Shown here piece after piece: positions 1 through 8,719 of a stretch of 64,000 nt of DNA. The notes beneath the pieces are model-generated. The model searched no databases and was not told where the DNA came from. It saw nothing but the letters and a program-made list of their open reading frames with translations. Within the stretch, counting starts at the first letter, position 1. The number at the start of each line of letters is the position of its first letter. The stretch covers positions 59,637 to 123,636 of the forward strand of contig DATIKM010000173.1 in assembly GCA_035477595.1 (NCBI GenBank), given 5' to 3'. The translations under genes were made by a program, and so were the position numbers. The stretch comes from DATIKM01 sp035477595 (GTDB taxonomy: Bacteria; Armatimonadota; Chthonomonadetes; Chthonomonadales; CAJBBX01).

Positions 1-29
1 GCCGTTTGCCTATGGTTCGCCATCCGCCC

Positions 30-2165
30 CTAGCTCACCTGCAGCAACCCCACGGCGCCGGGGCCCCGCTCGACTGCCCGCCTGAGCGGCTCCACCCCAC
101 TTCCCGAGAGCCCCGGGTCTGCGTCCACGAGGGCGAACGCCTCTTGCCTCGCCTCTTCAAGGGCGGACTGATCGCGCACGAGGTCGGCGAGAAAGAAGGC
201 GGGCGCCCCGCTCTGGCGCGTTCCAACCATCTCGCCTGGACCGCGCAGGCGCAGGTCCTCCTCTGCGATCTGGAACCCGTCGTCCGTCTGGACGAGGGCC
301 TCAAGCCGCGCCTCTCCCTCCGGCGTCGTCGGATCGGCCAGCAGAACGCAGAACGAGGCGTGTGGGCCGCGTCCGACCCTGCCCCGCAACTGGTGGAGCT
401 GAGCCAGCCCAAACCGGTCGGCGTCCTCCACCACCATCACGCAGGCGTTCGGCACGTCCACGCCGACCTCCACGATCGTCGTGCTGACGAGAGCGGCGGT
501 GCGGCCTGCTCGGAAATCTGCCATGGTCGCCTGTTTTCCCTTGTCCGACAACTGACCGTGCAGCAGGCCAACGGCCACTCCCGGCAAGAGATCGGCGGCT
601 ACTTCGCGAGCGAGATCCGTCGCGGCTTTGGCCTGCAACTTCTCCGAGCCATCCACCAGCGGGCAGACCACGAAGGCCTGGCGTCCACGCGCCAGCAGGT
701 GCGCCACGCCTTCGTATACCGCCCGGCGCTCGCTGCGTCGCTTCCAGTGCGTGCGCACCGGTCGCCTGCCGGGCGGCCGGTCGCGCATCACGCTCACGTC
801 GAGGTCGCCGTAGACCGTGAGGGCCAGTGTGCGAGGGATGGGGGTAGCCGTCATGACCAGTACGTGGGGCAGCTCGCCCTTCCGATGGAGCGCCCGCCTC
901 TGCAGCACACCGAATCGGTGCTGCTCGTCGATGATGGCCAGCCCCAGCCGCGCGAACCGCACTTCCTCCTGCAGGAGCGCATGCGTCCCAACCGCGAGGT
1001 GCGCCTCGCCGCACGCGACGGTCTCGCGCGCGCGACGCCGCTCCGCGCTGGACTGCGCCCCGACGAGCAGGACCGACCGTAGCCCGAGGGGTTCCAGAGC
1101 CTCCCCAAGCACCATGTGGTGCTGCTGTGCGAGTATCTCCGTCGGCGCCATCACGGCGGCCTGGTACCCGCTGCGCCAGGCGAGCAGGATGGCGCCCATC
1201 GCAACGAGCGTCTTACCCGAACCCACGTCGCCTTGGAGAAGCCTGTTCATCCTCCGCCCGCTGCGGACATCCGACGCGATGTCCGCCAGGGCGCGCTCCT
1301 GCCCGGCCGTTAGCTGATAGGGCATGGCCGACCACAGGTCCGCGCGCATCAGGCTCTCGTCCGCGCCGAACACAAGCCCATCTCCTGCGAGCGCCGCCCG
1401 GCGACGGCTCTGCGCGAGCGCCACCTGCAGGACGAAGAACTCCTCGAACACGATGCGTCGCTTGGCTTGCTCGAGGGCGCTCGGGTCGTCGGGGAAGTGA
1501 ACCTGCCGCAGAGCGGCGCGCGCGTCGAGGAGCCGGAGGCGGCGCGAGATGTCGGAGGGAACGGTCTCCTCCACCGAGTCGAGGTAGAGCCGGAGCGCGA
1601 TGTCGAGCAGCCGTCGCACCCGCTTCTGGCCCAGACCCTCCGCCAAGGGGTAGACGGGCACGATTCGAGCCGCCGAGAGCGGATCGCGCTCGGGATCGTA
1701 TTCCTCCCACTCCGGGTGCTCCAGCTCGACGGGTCCGTAGCCTGTCTCGCGAGCCTGACCGTACGCCACCACGCTGCCGCGCGACCGCGCAATCGCGTCG
1801 AACTGGCGCTGGAGGTACGGCTGACGGAAAAACACAAGCCGCGCGATTCCGGTGCCATCGTCGACGAGAGCCCGGGTCACCGCGAACCCGGCTCTGCGGG
1901 TGGCGATCACCTCCGAGCCTAGCACCCGACCGCACAGGGTGGCAACATCGCCAGAGCGCAGTTGGCCGATGGGCGTGAAGGACCGGCGGTCCTCGTAGCG
2001 CCGGGGGAAGTGGCGCAGAAGGTCGCGTACGGTGGCGACATCCAGCCGGCCGAGTGCCGCCGCGATGCCAGGCCCCACGCCGCTAAGACGCTCAACCGGG
2101 TCCCCGAGGGAGGGGGGCGCCGATGCGCCGCGCCCCCCGTGCCCGCTCGTTTCGCCGCTCACCAC
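30..2165 (-). CDS. recG: ATP-dependent DNA helicase RecG
   Basis: RecG remodels stalled replication forks and branch-migrates Holliday junctions in the cytoplasm. An N-terminal helix-hairpin-helix/wedge region with an OB fold (about residues 25-170) precedes the motor. The motor shows Walker A GDVGSGKT (312-319), DEQH box (413-416), TATPIPRT (439-446) and QLRGRVGR motif VI (592-599). The length of about 711 residues fits the family. The reading frame stays open further upstream, but that part overlaps the oxidoreductase gene, so I chose the GTG at 2165 (a second GTG lies at 2162) just after that gene's stop. It is the last gene of a three-gene operon with a Doc-like protein and a Gfo/Idh oxidoreductase. 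The function is secure; the exact start is not. Confidence 0.93.
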   Translation of the reverse strand: MVSGETSGHGGRGASAPPSLGDPVERLSGVGPGIAAALGRLDVATVRDLLRHFPRRYEDRRSFTPIGQLRSGDVATLCGRVLGSEVIATRRAGFAVTRALVDDGTGIARLVFFRQPYLQRQFDAIARSRGSVVAYGQARETGYGPVELEHPEWEEYDPERDPLSAARIVPVYPLAEGLGQKRVRRLLDIALRLYLDSVEETVPSDISRRLRLLDARAALRQVHFPDDPSALEQAKRRIVFEEFFVLQVALAQSRRRAALAGDGLVFGADESLMRADLWSAMPYQLTAGQERALADIASDVRSGRRMNRLLQGDVGSGKTLVAMGAILLAWRSGYQAAVMAPTEILAQQHHMVLGEALEPLGLRSVLLVGAQSSAERRRARETVACGEAHLAVGTHALLQEEVRFARLGLAIIDEQHRFGVLQRRALHRKGELPHVLVMTATPIPRTLALTVYGDLDVSVMRDRPPGRRPVRTHWKRRSERRAVYEGVAHLLARGRQAFVVCPLVDGSEKLQAKAATDLAREVAADLLPGVAVGLLHGQLSDKGKQATMADFRAGRTAALVSTTIVEVGVDVPNACVMVVEDADRFGLAQLHQLRGRVGRGPHASFCVLLADPTTPEGEARLEALVQTDDGFQIAEEDLRLRGPGEMVGTRQSGAPAFFLADLVRDQSALEEARQEAFALVDADPGLSGSGVEPLRRAVERGPGAVGLLQVS

Positions 2166-2181
2166 GCGAGCGCCCGTCGGG

Positions 2182-3144
2182 TCAGGCCCGCGCGGAGGCG
2201 AGGACCTCGGCCACGATCTCGTTGGCCCGGAGGCCATCATGGCCCGTAACGCGCAGAGGCTGCAGGCCGCGCACTGCATCCGCGAAGCTGTCGATCTCGC
2301 GCTGGAACCGGTCTGGCCCTCCGACCTCGCGCGTCTCCCAGACCGACATGTCGGCGCTCTTGTAGCGGATCCGGTTCGTGTCGTAGTCCACGAAGCACGC
2401 GCCGGCCGACCCGTATATCTCCACGATGTTGCGACCATTGGGCGTCGACCAGCTCGCCTCGATCACGCCGAGAGCCCCGCTCTGGGCCTCCAGCACCACT
2501 ACCGCGCTATCCTCCACGGAGAGGGCCGGGTTGAACGTCGCTATGCGGCCTGCGGCCGAGCGCACCTCGCCCGCCAGGAACCGGAAGAGGTCGATGGAGT
2601 GGATGGCAGTGTCCAGAAGGGCGCCGCCGCCAGCCATCTCAGGGTCTGAGAACCAGAGGTTCTCCACACCGGCGAACGCGCCGCTGAAGCGGTTGCGCAC
2701 CATGCGCAGGCGACCCAGGTCGTCGTTGTCGATCAGCTCGCGGGCGAAGAGGATCGGCGGGTGGAACCGGTGACAGAAGGCGGTCATCAGCAGCCGGCCC
2801 GTGCGCTCGGCGGCATCCATCATCCGTTGCGCTTCTGCAGGCGTCCGGGCGAGCGGCTTCTCACATATCACGTGGGCGCCGGCCTCGAGAGCACCAACGA
2901 CGACGGGCTCGTGCAGGATCGGGGGGACGCAGACATCCACAATGTCCACCTGCATCGCGGAGAGCATCTCGCGCCAGCGGGTGTGGGCCTCGCCGCCGAA
3001 CTCGCGCTGCGCGGCGGCTACGACGCCGGAGTTGGCGTCGCACAGGGCCTCGATGCTCACGCCGGAGACGTTCGCCCAGCGTTCCAGATGCACGCGGCCC
3101 ATCCCGCCGCAGCCCACTACCGCCAGACGTAGATCGCCCATCAC
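2182..3144 (-). CDS. Gfo/Idh/MocA family NAD(P)-dependent oxidoreductase
   Basis: A cytoplasmic dehydrogenase of 320 residues with an N-terminal Rossmann fold (VVGCGGMGRVHLERW near residue 8) and the family EKPLAR motif near residue 96, whose lysine is normally catalytic. The C-terminal alpha/beta domain contains the GGGALLDTAIHSIDLFRF segment typical of sugar or inositol dehydrogenases. The substrate cannot be read from sequence; family members act on sugars, inositols, UDP-sugars or biliverdin. Its ATG overlaps the stop of the Doc-like gene (ATGA), implying translational coupling, and recG begins 16 bases after its end. Confidence 0.88.
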   Translation of the reverse strand: MMGDLRLAVVGCGGMGRVHLERWANVSGVSIEALCDANSGVVAAAQREFGGEAHTRWREMLSAMQVDIVDVCVPPILHEPVVVGALEAGAHVICEKPLARTPAEAQRMMDAAERTGRLLMTAFCHRFHPPILFARELIDNDDLGRLRMVRNRFSGAFAGVENLWFSDPEMAGGGALLDTAIHSIDLFRFLAGEVRSAAGRIATFNPALSVEDSAVVVLEAQSGALGVIEASWSTPNGRNIVEIYGSAGACFVDYDTNRIRYKSADMSVWETREVGGPDRFQREIDSFADAVRGLQPLRVTGHDGLRANEIVAEVLASARA

Positions 3145-3614
3145 CCGGCCCCCTCACCCAGTGCTCGCAGCAGCGCGGCGCGCTCCGCGAGGGTCGCCGT
3201 CACGATGCTGCGGATCGAAGCGCTGGCATGCGAGGTGCTCGGGCGCACCGGCGCGACCAGGTCCTCGCCCGCCTCGATGCGCGCGGCGGCGGCCGTCAGC
3301 TCTTCGTCGCTCCACCCGAGCGCCATGCCGTTGGCAGCCAGAAACGCGAGCACCGCGACGACAGCGAGGGGCCGGTTGGCGCAGTCGAACGGGCGCTCGC
3401 GCAAGCACCGATGCAGAAGCGCGCATGCCTGGCCACCAACGTCGGTGCTGTCGCCGTAGCCGTACTGCGCCGCCATGCAGCTCTCGAGGCGCTCGTAGTC
3501 GAATGCTGCCGGCGCTCCGACCAGCGCGGTGTGAATCCACACCAGGTCGTGAACGCTCAGGTACCGAACCGTGCGGCCCGAGCCCGCCAGCGCCGGCTGT
3601 TCGCCTGAGTGCAA
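3141..3614 (-). CDS. Doc/Fic-like protein with altered Fic motif
   Basis: A protein of about 157 residues with the layout of the Doc branch of the Fic family: an N-terminal YLSVHDLVWIHTALVG stretch, a central helix with AAQYGYG, then LLHRCLRERPFDCANRPLA where the Fic motif HPFxxGNKR should lie. The usual catalytic histidine is arginine here, so Fic-type AMP or phosphate transfer is doubtful. I chose the TTG at 3614 because GGGAGG sits six bases upstream and a strong promoter lies at 3670-3698, inside the longer GTG-initiated version. The gene leads the operon with the Gfo/Idh oxidoreductase and recG. No antitoxin gene is adjacent, so a classical toxin-antitoxin role is not supported. Confidence 0.62.
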   Translation of the reverse strand: MHSGEQPALAGSGRTVRYLSVHDLVWIHTALVGAPAAFDYERLESCMAAQYGYGDSTDVGGQACALLHRCLRERPFDCANRPLAVVAVLAFLAANGMALGWSDEELTAAAARIEAGEDLVAPVRPSTSHASASIRSIVTATLAERAALLRALGEGAG

Positions 3615-3669
3615 CGCGAGCCTCCCACGGAGCGTGCCGCACGCCACCGGCGGTCGCGCGGGCCGTGGG

Positions 3670-3698
3670 AGTGTACCACCGGGGTTGGGGCGTGTCAA
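3670..3698 (-). promoter_or_regulatory. Sigma70-type promoter of the doc-like/oxidoreductase/recG operon
   Basis: On the minus strand TTGACA (3693-3698) is followed by a 17-base spacer and TACACT (3670-3675). The predicted transcript start near 3663 gives a leader of about 50 bases before the TTG start at 3614. The upstream 3699-3854 stretch shows no other gene. Confidence 0.7.
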
Positions 3699-3854
3699 AC
3701 CGCGCAGGAGCCAGGCAGGAGTGGCGGCGTGCGCTGCAGGACCGACTCGATGCCGGGCGGGCCGCCGGCGCGTGTCGCATGGAGCCAGTTGAAGATCGCG
3801 CTCGCCGCCGCTGCGGCTGACCCCGTGAGGCGCGGCGCAGATGAGCACGGTGGC

Positions 3855-4586
3855 CTAGAAGATTCCGCCCGGGCGGGCCGCGATCACCAGGACGTCGAGC
3901 CCGGCGGAAATGGCCCAGTGCAGCCAGAAGCAGGGCAGGAACGACCGCGCGCGCACAGCCAGCACCCCCAGAACGGCGCCGCCGAAGAAGGAGCCGGCCA
4001 CCTCGAGCGGGGGTTTGCCGACGTGCATCACCCCGAAGGCAACCGCCTGCAGCAGGATTGCGGGCACCACACCTGTCAGGCGGGCGAGACCGAAGGTCAG
4101 GAATCCACGGAAGAACGCCTCCCATGCGAACAGGTAGGCGCCGTAAGTGAACTGGTGGTACGCGAAGTGCCGCCAGCTGTGCGCGGCCTCCGGCTGCAGC
4201 GGGTAGTAGGCTTGGAAGTCCGGCAGGCGTGACACGGCAAGCAGCAGAGGCACCATCAGCAGCAACAGCAGTGCGGCTACGTGCGCCGAGCCCGGAGCCG
4301 ACCGACGCCACCCGAGGCCAGCCCAGTCGAGGCCGGGAGCCAGGCTGGTCGCCACGCTGGGGATCAGCACGAGGGCGCAGAGGTTGACGACGAGGTACTC
4401 CTCCCACGAGCGGCCCATGCCCACCATGGCGATGCTGTAGGGCTGCAGGTTGTACGCCGTCAGGCCCACCACCATGGCCAGCCCAGCGACGAGCACCACC
4501 CATCCGCCAGCGCGATCAGCCGCGGAGCGCGGCTGTGCCTCCGCGAGGGGGGCGATCTGCTCCCGTAGCCACTCGAGCACGCGCAT
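3855..4586 (-). CDS. CPBP family intramembrane metalloprotease
   Basis: A membrane protein of 243 residues with about seven hydrophobic segments. It carries the three CPBP (Abi/CAAX protease) signatures in order: EAFFRGFLTFGL (the EExxxR motif with alanine for the second glutamate), FGVMHVGKP (FxxxH) and HWAISAGLDVL (H followed by an N/D-type position). Family members are intramembrane glutamic proteases in prenyl-protein processing, bacteriocin immunity or unknown roles. It starts four bases after the amidohydrolase stop, so the two are probably co-transcribed. The glutamate-to-alanine change is common in bacterial members. Confidence 0.8.
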   Translation of the reverse strand: MRVLEWLREQIAPLAEAQPRSAADRAGGWVVLVAGLAMVVGLTAYNLQPYSIAMVGMGRSWEEYLVVNLCALVLIPSVATSLAPGLDWAGLGWRRSAPGSAHVAALLLLLMVPLLLAVSRLPDFQAYYPLQPEAAHSWRHFAYHQFTYGAYLFAWEAFFRGFLTFGLARLTGVVPAILLQAVAFGVMHVGKPPLEVAGSFFGGAVLGVLAVRARSFLPCFWLHWAISAGLDVLVIAARPGGIF

Positions 4587-4590
4587 GGGT

Positions 4591-5973
4591 CTACCCTATC
4601 CCGGCCAGGCAGGCCGCGCGTGCAGCCTCGCGCACCCTCGCGGCGGCCTCCCGCACCCGACGGCGCAGCCCGGCTCGCCCCAGGCGCAGCACGCGGCCGC
4701 GCTCCGCCACGGGCTCGCCAGCGACCAGGGCCATCGCGACGTCGCGACCGCTGGCCGTGTAGACGAGCGCGGAGCACGGGTCGTAGACCGGCGATGCGTA
4801 AGCGCGATCGAGCCGGATGACCGCGAGGTCGGCCTGCTTGCCTGGCTCGAGCGACCCGATCTCGTCCGCCATGCCGAGCGCGCGGGCGCCGCCCAGCGTC
4901 GCCATGTGGAGGACCTCCTTTGCGGTCAGAGCGCACGCATCGCGCCGGGCAGCGCGCTGCGCCAGCACGGCGAAGCGCATCTCCTCGAGCAGATCCATCG
5001 TGTTGTTGCTGGCCACGCTGTCGGACCCGAGGCCAACGGCCACCTCGCCACCAGGCCCGCGCAACAGGCTGAGGTCCGCGACGCCGTTGCCCAGCTTCGC
5101 GTTCGACGTCGGGCAGTGAGCCCACGCGGCTCCAGACGATAGCACGCGCGCGGCATCGTCGGCGCCTATCTGGACCCCATGCACGAGCAACGTCGCCCCG
5201 CCCAATGCGCCATGGCGCGCAAGATGCTCGACCGGGCTGCATGCCGGGACTCGCCATGCGATGCCACGCCGTGCCAGCATTGCGGCGAAGGGGCCGCTCC
5301 CGCTGGCCGCAAGCTCCGTCTCCGCGTGCGACTCGGCGGCGTGGATGCAGAGAGGAAGCCCGCGCTCACGGGCCCACGAGCAGACCGCCTCCAGAAGCGC
5401 GGGCCGGATCGTATACAGCGCATGCGGAGAGACGCCCAGCCGCACACGGCCGCCGGCCACGATGGCCTGCAGCCGGTCTACGCGGCGCGCCAGATCGCCG
5501 ATCACGTCCTCTACGCAGGGCCCGTCGGCGATGCCGAAGACTTCCTGATAGGCGACACCCCGCAGGCCCGTCGCCACCAGCGCCCTGGCCGATGCGCCTG
5601 ACGGTGAGCAGTCCGCAACTGTGGTGACTCCGACTGCCGCCGCCTCCGCGGCGCCAAGGAGCGCGGACGTCTCCCAGTCGCGCGCCTCTATGCGTGAGGA
5701 GATTGCAGCCAGCGAGCGGACCCACGGGAAGAACGGCAAGTCGTCGAGGAGGCCCCGAGTCAGCGTGTAGTCGAGGTGTGTGTGCGCGTTGACGAGGCCT
5801 GGTATGATCGCCGCCTCTCCGAAGTCACGAAGCTCGCCTCCCGTCGTCGTGGACGCGGCACGCGAGCGGACGTCGGCGATCCGATCGCCCTCGACGATCA
5901 CCTCGCCGTCTTCGATTGGGTCGCGCGCGATCGGCACGACCCAGCGCGCGCGGAAGCGCTGGATGGGAGGCAT
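4591..5973 (-). CDS. Amidohydrolase, cytosine/SAH-MTA deaminase type (ATZ/TRZ)
   Basis: A 460-residue metal-dependent hydrolase of the amidohydrolase superfamily. Metal and catalytic residues are visible: H64 and H66 in NAHTHLDYT, H211 and E214 in HAAESHAET, H265 in LLVHGVQ, and D318 in VGLGSDSVASNN. VSPHALYT near 181 resembles the SPHAPYT motif of S-adenosylhomocysteine/methylthioadenosine and aminofutalosine deaminases, so deamination of a purine-type nucleoside is the best guess. The substrate is inferred only from family resemblance. It lies between a prepilin-like gene and a CPBP protease gene, all on the minus strand. Confidence 0.8.
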   Translation of the reverse strand: MPPIQRFRARWVVPIARDPIEDGEVIVEGDRIADVRSRAASTTTGGELRDFGEAAIIPGLVNAHTHLDYTLTRGLLDDLPFFPWVRSLAAISSRIEARDWETSALLGAAEAAAVGVTTVADCSPSGASARALVATGLRGVAYQEVFGIADGPCVEDVIGDLARRVDRLQAIVAGGRVRLGVSPHALYTIRPALLEAVCSWARERGLPLCIHAAESHAETELAASGSGPFAAMLARRGIAWRVPACSPVEHLARHGALGGATLLVHGVQIGADDAARVLSSGAAWAHCPTSNAKLGNGVADLSLLRGPGGEVAVGLGSDSVASNNTMDLLEEMRFAVLAQRAARRDACALTAKEVLHMATLGGARALGMADEIGSLEPGKQADLAVIRLDRAYASPVYDPCSALVYTASGRDVAMALVAGEPVAERGRVLRLGRAGLRRRVREAAARVREAARAACLAGIG

Positions 5974-6009
5974 CTGGAGGGGACGGCCTCTCGGCAGGGC
6001 AGGCTCAAC

Positions 6010-6642
6010 CTACAGCGGGGTGTCCCAGAGCATCTCTACCTGACTGCGGCTGAGGTTTCGAACGTGCCCATCACCATGCAGAACATTGTACCGCATGCGG
6101 TCAATCACCACGCCGCCGTGCCACGCGCCCGCCGCGTCGAACACCACGTTGATGTGCGAGGGCCGCTGCAGAGCCGCGTCCGTCAGCCGCCGGAGTGCCA
6201 GTTCCGTGCGGAAGTTGTAGCTGGTGCCGAAGCGGTCGTAGCTGGTGGGACGAGCGTCGAGCGCCTCGCCAGTGAAGTCCACGATGTCGTAGCCCGTGTC
6301 CGCCGGGCAGTGGAAGAGCTCCGCGGAGCGGACATAGGGCTGAAGGACCTCGTGGAGCATGGGCATCGTAGCCAGCCACCGCTGCCACTCAGGATGTGGA
6401 GACCATATCTGCGGCGTGTAGCGATCCGTGGGATCGATCGCCCAGGGGAACACCTCGTCATAATCCTGCATGTACATGCGCATCGAGAGGCCGATCTGCC
6501 GCAGATTCGAGACACACGAGATCTCGCGCGCCTTGCCGCGCACCGTGCTGAAGACCGGGAACAGGATGGCGGCGATGATCGCGATGATCGCGATCACTGT
6601 GAGCAGCTCAATCAGAGTGAACCCGGTAGCCCGCGCTCTCAT
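6010..6642 (-). CDS. Prepilin-type protein with N-terminal methylation motif
   Basis: A 210-residue pilin/pseudopilin precursor. The class III leader MRARATG ends at glycine 7, followed by FTLIELL with glutamate at mature position 5 and a hydrophobic helix to about residue 30. The C-terminus has H followed by HGDGHV, the H-x9-DG-like ending of the large pseudopilin families of Armatimonadota and Planctomycetota. It would be cleaved and N-methylated by a prepilin peptidase and inserted in the inner membrane. Its ATG at 6642 overlaps the stop of the ABC ATPase gene (ATGA), so it is translationally coupled to a transporter rather than to pilus genes. Its role with that transporter is unknown. 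Confidence 0.85.
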   Translation of the reverse strand: MRARATGFTLIELLTVIAIIAIIAAILFPVFSTVRGKAREISCVSNLRQIGLSMRMYMQDYDEVFPWAIDPTDRYTPQIWSPHPEWQRWLATMPMLHEVLQPYVRSAELFHCPADTGYDIVDFTGEALDARPTSYDRFGTSYNFRTELALRRLTDAALQRPSHINVVFDAAGAWHGGVVIDRMRYNVLHGDGHVRNLSRSQVEMLWDTPL

Positions 6643-7376
6643 CCGCTTCTCGCTTCCACAGGAGGGGCCTGGCGCTCGATGGCGCCGTCTCGCATTCGGA
6701 CGATGCGATCGGCGCCCGCAAGCATCTCCAGGTCGTGCGTCACCACGATGACCGCGCCACGATCCCGGTACGCCGACAGCAGGTTCATCACCGCATGCCC
6801 GTTCACGTGGTCGAGCGACGCGGTCGGCTCGTCCGCGAAAATCACCTGAGGGCGGTTTGCCATCGCGCGCGCCACGCACACGCGCTGCCTCTCGCCTCCA
6901 GACAACTGATGCGGGTACGCGCTCCGGAGGTCCGCGATCCCAAGCACCTCGAACAGGTCGTCGACGCGCGCGATCTCCTCGCCATCTCTCCCCGTGCAGG
7001 CGGCCACCACGTTTTCGCGAGCAGTCAGGTAGCCGATCAGGTACGGCTGCTGGAAGACGAAACCAAACCGGGCGCGCCGCAGGGCCGCCAGTTGCGCCTC
7101 GCCCATACGCCTGTATACGCTCTCGCCGAATGCCACGTCGCCGGAGGAGGGGCGGCGGAGCCCGGCCAGCACATAGAGGAGCGACGACTTGCCGCTGCCC
7201 GACGGGCCGATCACACCGTGGAAGCCACGCGGCCCAAACCGAAGCGTGATGGCGGAGAGGGCGTGCACAACGCGGTCGCCGTCGGAGTAGACCAGCCCCA
7301 CGTCATCGGCGCGCAGGACGGGGTCGCCCCCATCATCGGGACGCTCGTTGAGTGTCACGGTCCGTCGAGGCCACAT
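6639..7376 (-). CDS. ABC transporter ATP-binding protein (MacB/LolD type)
   Basis: A 245-residue ATPase with Walker A GPSGSGKSS (57-65), Q-loop FVFQQPYL (about 107-114), signature LSGGERQR (158-165), Walker B VIFADEP (178-184) and a switch histidine in VVTHD. It belongs with FtsX-like permeases in the MacB/LolD/DevA group, which extrude lipoproteins, peptides or glycolipids or transmit signals rather than import solutes. The ATG at 7376 shares one base with the permease stop (TGATG), so permease and ATPase are coupled. A preceding GTG at 7379 is an alternative start. Confidence 0.9.
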   Translation of the reverse strand: MWPRRTVTLNERPDDGGDPVLRADDVGLVYSDGDRVVHALSAITLRFGPRGFHGVIGPSGSGKSSLLYVLAGLRRPSSGDVAFGESVYRRMGEAQLAALRRARFGFVFQQPYLIGYLTARENVVAACTGRDGEEIARVDDLFEVLGIADLRSAYPHQLSGGERQRVCVARAMANRPQVIFADEPTASLDHVNGHAVMNLLSAYRDRGAVIVVTHDLEMLAGADRIVRMRDGAIERQAPPVEARSG

Positions 7377-8521
7377 CACCCACGCCTCTCGATGATCGAT
7401 ACTGGATCGAACCGCCGGAGTCCCGCCCAGATGGACCAGAACGCAAACGCGCCGATCGTCAGCGGGAGGGGCGCGGCGTAGAGGAAGGCGCCCGGATCCA
7501 TCGGGTTGAGCAGCAGCCCGCGGGGCTCCAGGACGTATGCGCGCAGGCCGGTCAGCAGCCCCACAGTCAGCGCCGAGCCGCCGGCCCAGCCTGCCACACA
7601 CAGGATCACCGTTTCCCGGAGCGCGCGCCGCAGCAGGAAGCCGCGCGTGTAGCCGATCGCCGCCAGCGTAGCCATCTCCGGCAGACGCTGGCGGAAGTAG
7701 ATACTCGACAGCATCCCGGCGAGAAGCGCGATAGCGCACACCACGATGGTGATGACCACGTTCAGGATGAGGTAGAGGCTCGACAGAGCATCACGGGTCT
7801 CCCGCACGAGGGTTGCGAACGTCCAGGCGCGGGCATGCGCCTTGCTCAGCCCCTCTGAGAGCGAGCGCTCCAGGCGGCGCTGCGCACCGTCGTCCGCCGC
7901 CATGGCGATGAGGGACTCAACAGACAGGATGAAGGTGTCGCGGACGAACCGCTCTGAGGTCACCGCTATCCACACTGGGCCGCGAAGCAGTCCGACCAGG
8001 TACATCGGCCTCGGCGCGAACGCGTCCTCCGAACCCGGCCGCAGCACAACGGAGCCCAGCCTGAGGCCCAGGTTGCGCGCGATCTCCTCGGAGACCGCGA
8101 CTTCTGGGGCGCCATCCGCCGGCAGGCGGCCCGCGTAGACCGAGACGCCGCAGCGGTCCAGCACCACCTGTGTTGCCTCCGGTGAGAGGCCCAGCACGAC
8201 GAACGGCATCTTGCCGAACACCGTGCGCACCGTGAGGAGCGCGGGGCGCACCGTGAACACCCGTGTCGCCAGCGGGTCCTCGCGCACCGACAGGGCGATC
8301 TCCGGGCGCAGTTCGAGGGCGTTCCTCGGCGACACGAACGCCAGGTGGCGGTGATAACCATACATCGTGAAGACGGTGAGATCGATGGACCGGATGATCG
8401 ACACGACGCTTGCCACGAGCGTGACCGACACGAGGATAACCAGCGCCACGGGCAGGGCGCGCCCGGGGTTGCGCCGAAGGTAGAGCCAGGCGGAGAGCTG
8501 CCCAGCGGGCGTGATGGGCAT
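7376..8521 (-). CDS. FtsX-like ABC transporter permease
   Basis: A 381-residue inner-membrane permease: one N-terminal transmembrane helix (about 18-40), a large extracytoplasmic domain, then three C-terminal helices (about 235-375), the MacB/DevC arrangement. The C-terminal region contains LPEMATLAAIGYTRGFLLR, typical of FtsX-domain permeases. It is the first gene of a four- or five-gene minus-strand run with its ATPase and a prepilin-like protein. No periplasmic adaptor (HlyD/DevB type) is nearby, so the pump would need a partner from elsewhere or act alone. The 198-base region to the divergent D-aminoacylase gene must hold the promoter, but I see no convincing one. Confidence 0.85.
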   Translation of the reverse strand: MPITPAGQLSAWLYLRRNPGRALPVALVILVSVTLVASVVSIIRSIDLTVFTMYGYHRHLAFVSPRNALELRPEIALSVREDPLATRVFTVRPALLTVRTVFGKMPFVVLGLSPEATQVVLDRCGVSVYAGRLPADGAPEVAVSEEIARNLGLRLGSVVLRPGSEDAFAPRPMYLVGLLRGPVWIAVTSERFVRDTFILSVESLIAMAADDGAQRRLERSLSEGLSKAHARAWTFATLVRETRDALSSLYLILNVVITIVVCAIALLAGMLSSIYFRQRLPEMATLAAIGYTRGFLLRRALRETVILCVAGWAGGSALTVGLLTGLRAYVLEPRGLLLNPMDPGAFLYAAPLPLTIGAFAFWSIWAGLRRFDPVSIIERRG

Positions 8522-8719
8522 GGTGGTGCAGTCCCTCGGGTGATCGCTCGGCGGTCTCCAACGTACGGTCCTCTGGTAGCCCGCGGCGCGTCACAGTCTC
8601 CCTACGTCCGACCCGTACGCCTCGCGCCGCTCGGCCGCTGGCAGACTACTGCCGAACGGGCCGCACTGCCTCCAGCCGACGCACGCCGGAGCCGCGCGCC
8701 GCCGCTTCGAGGAGCGCAT

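Noticed and set aside
3615..3848. Longer version of the Doc-like protein starting at GTG 3848
   Set aside because: The upstream part has no family similarity and a strong promoter lies inside it, so the TTG at 3614 fits better.
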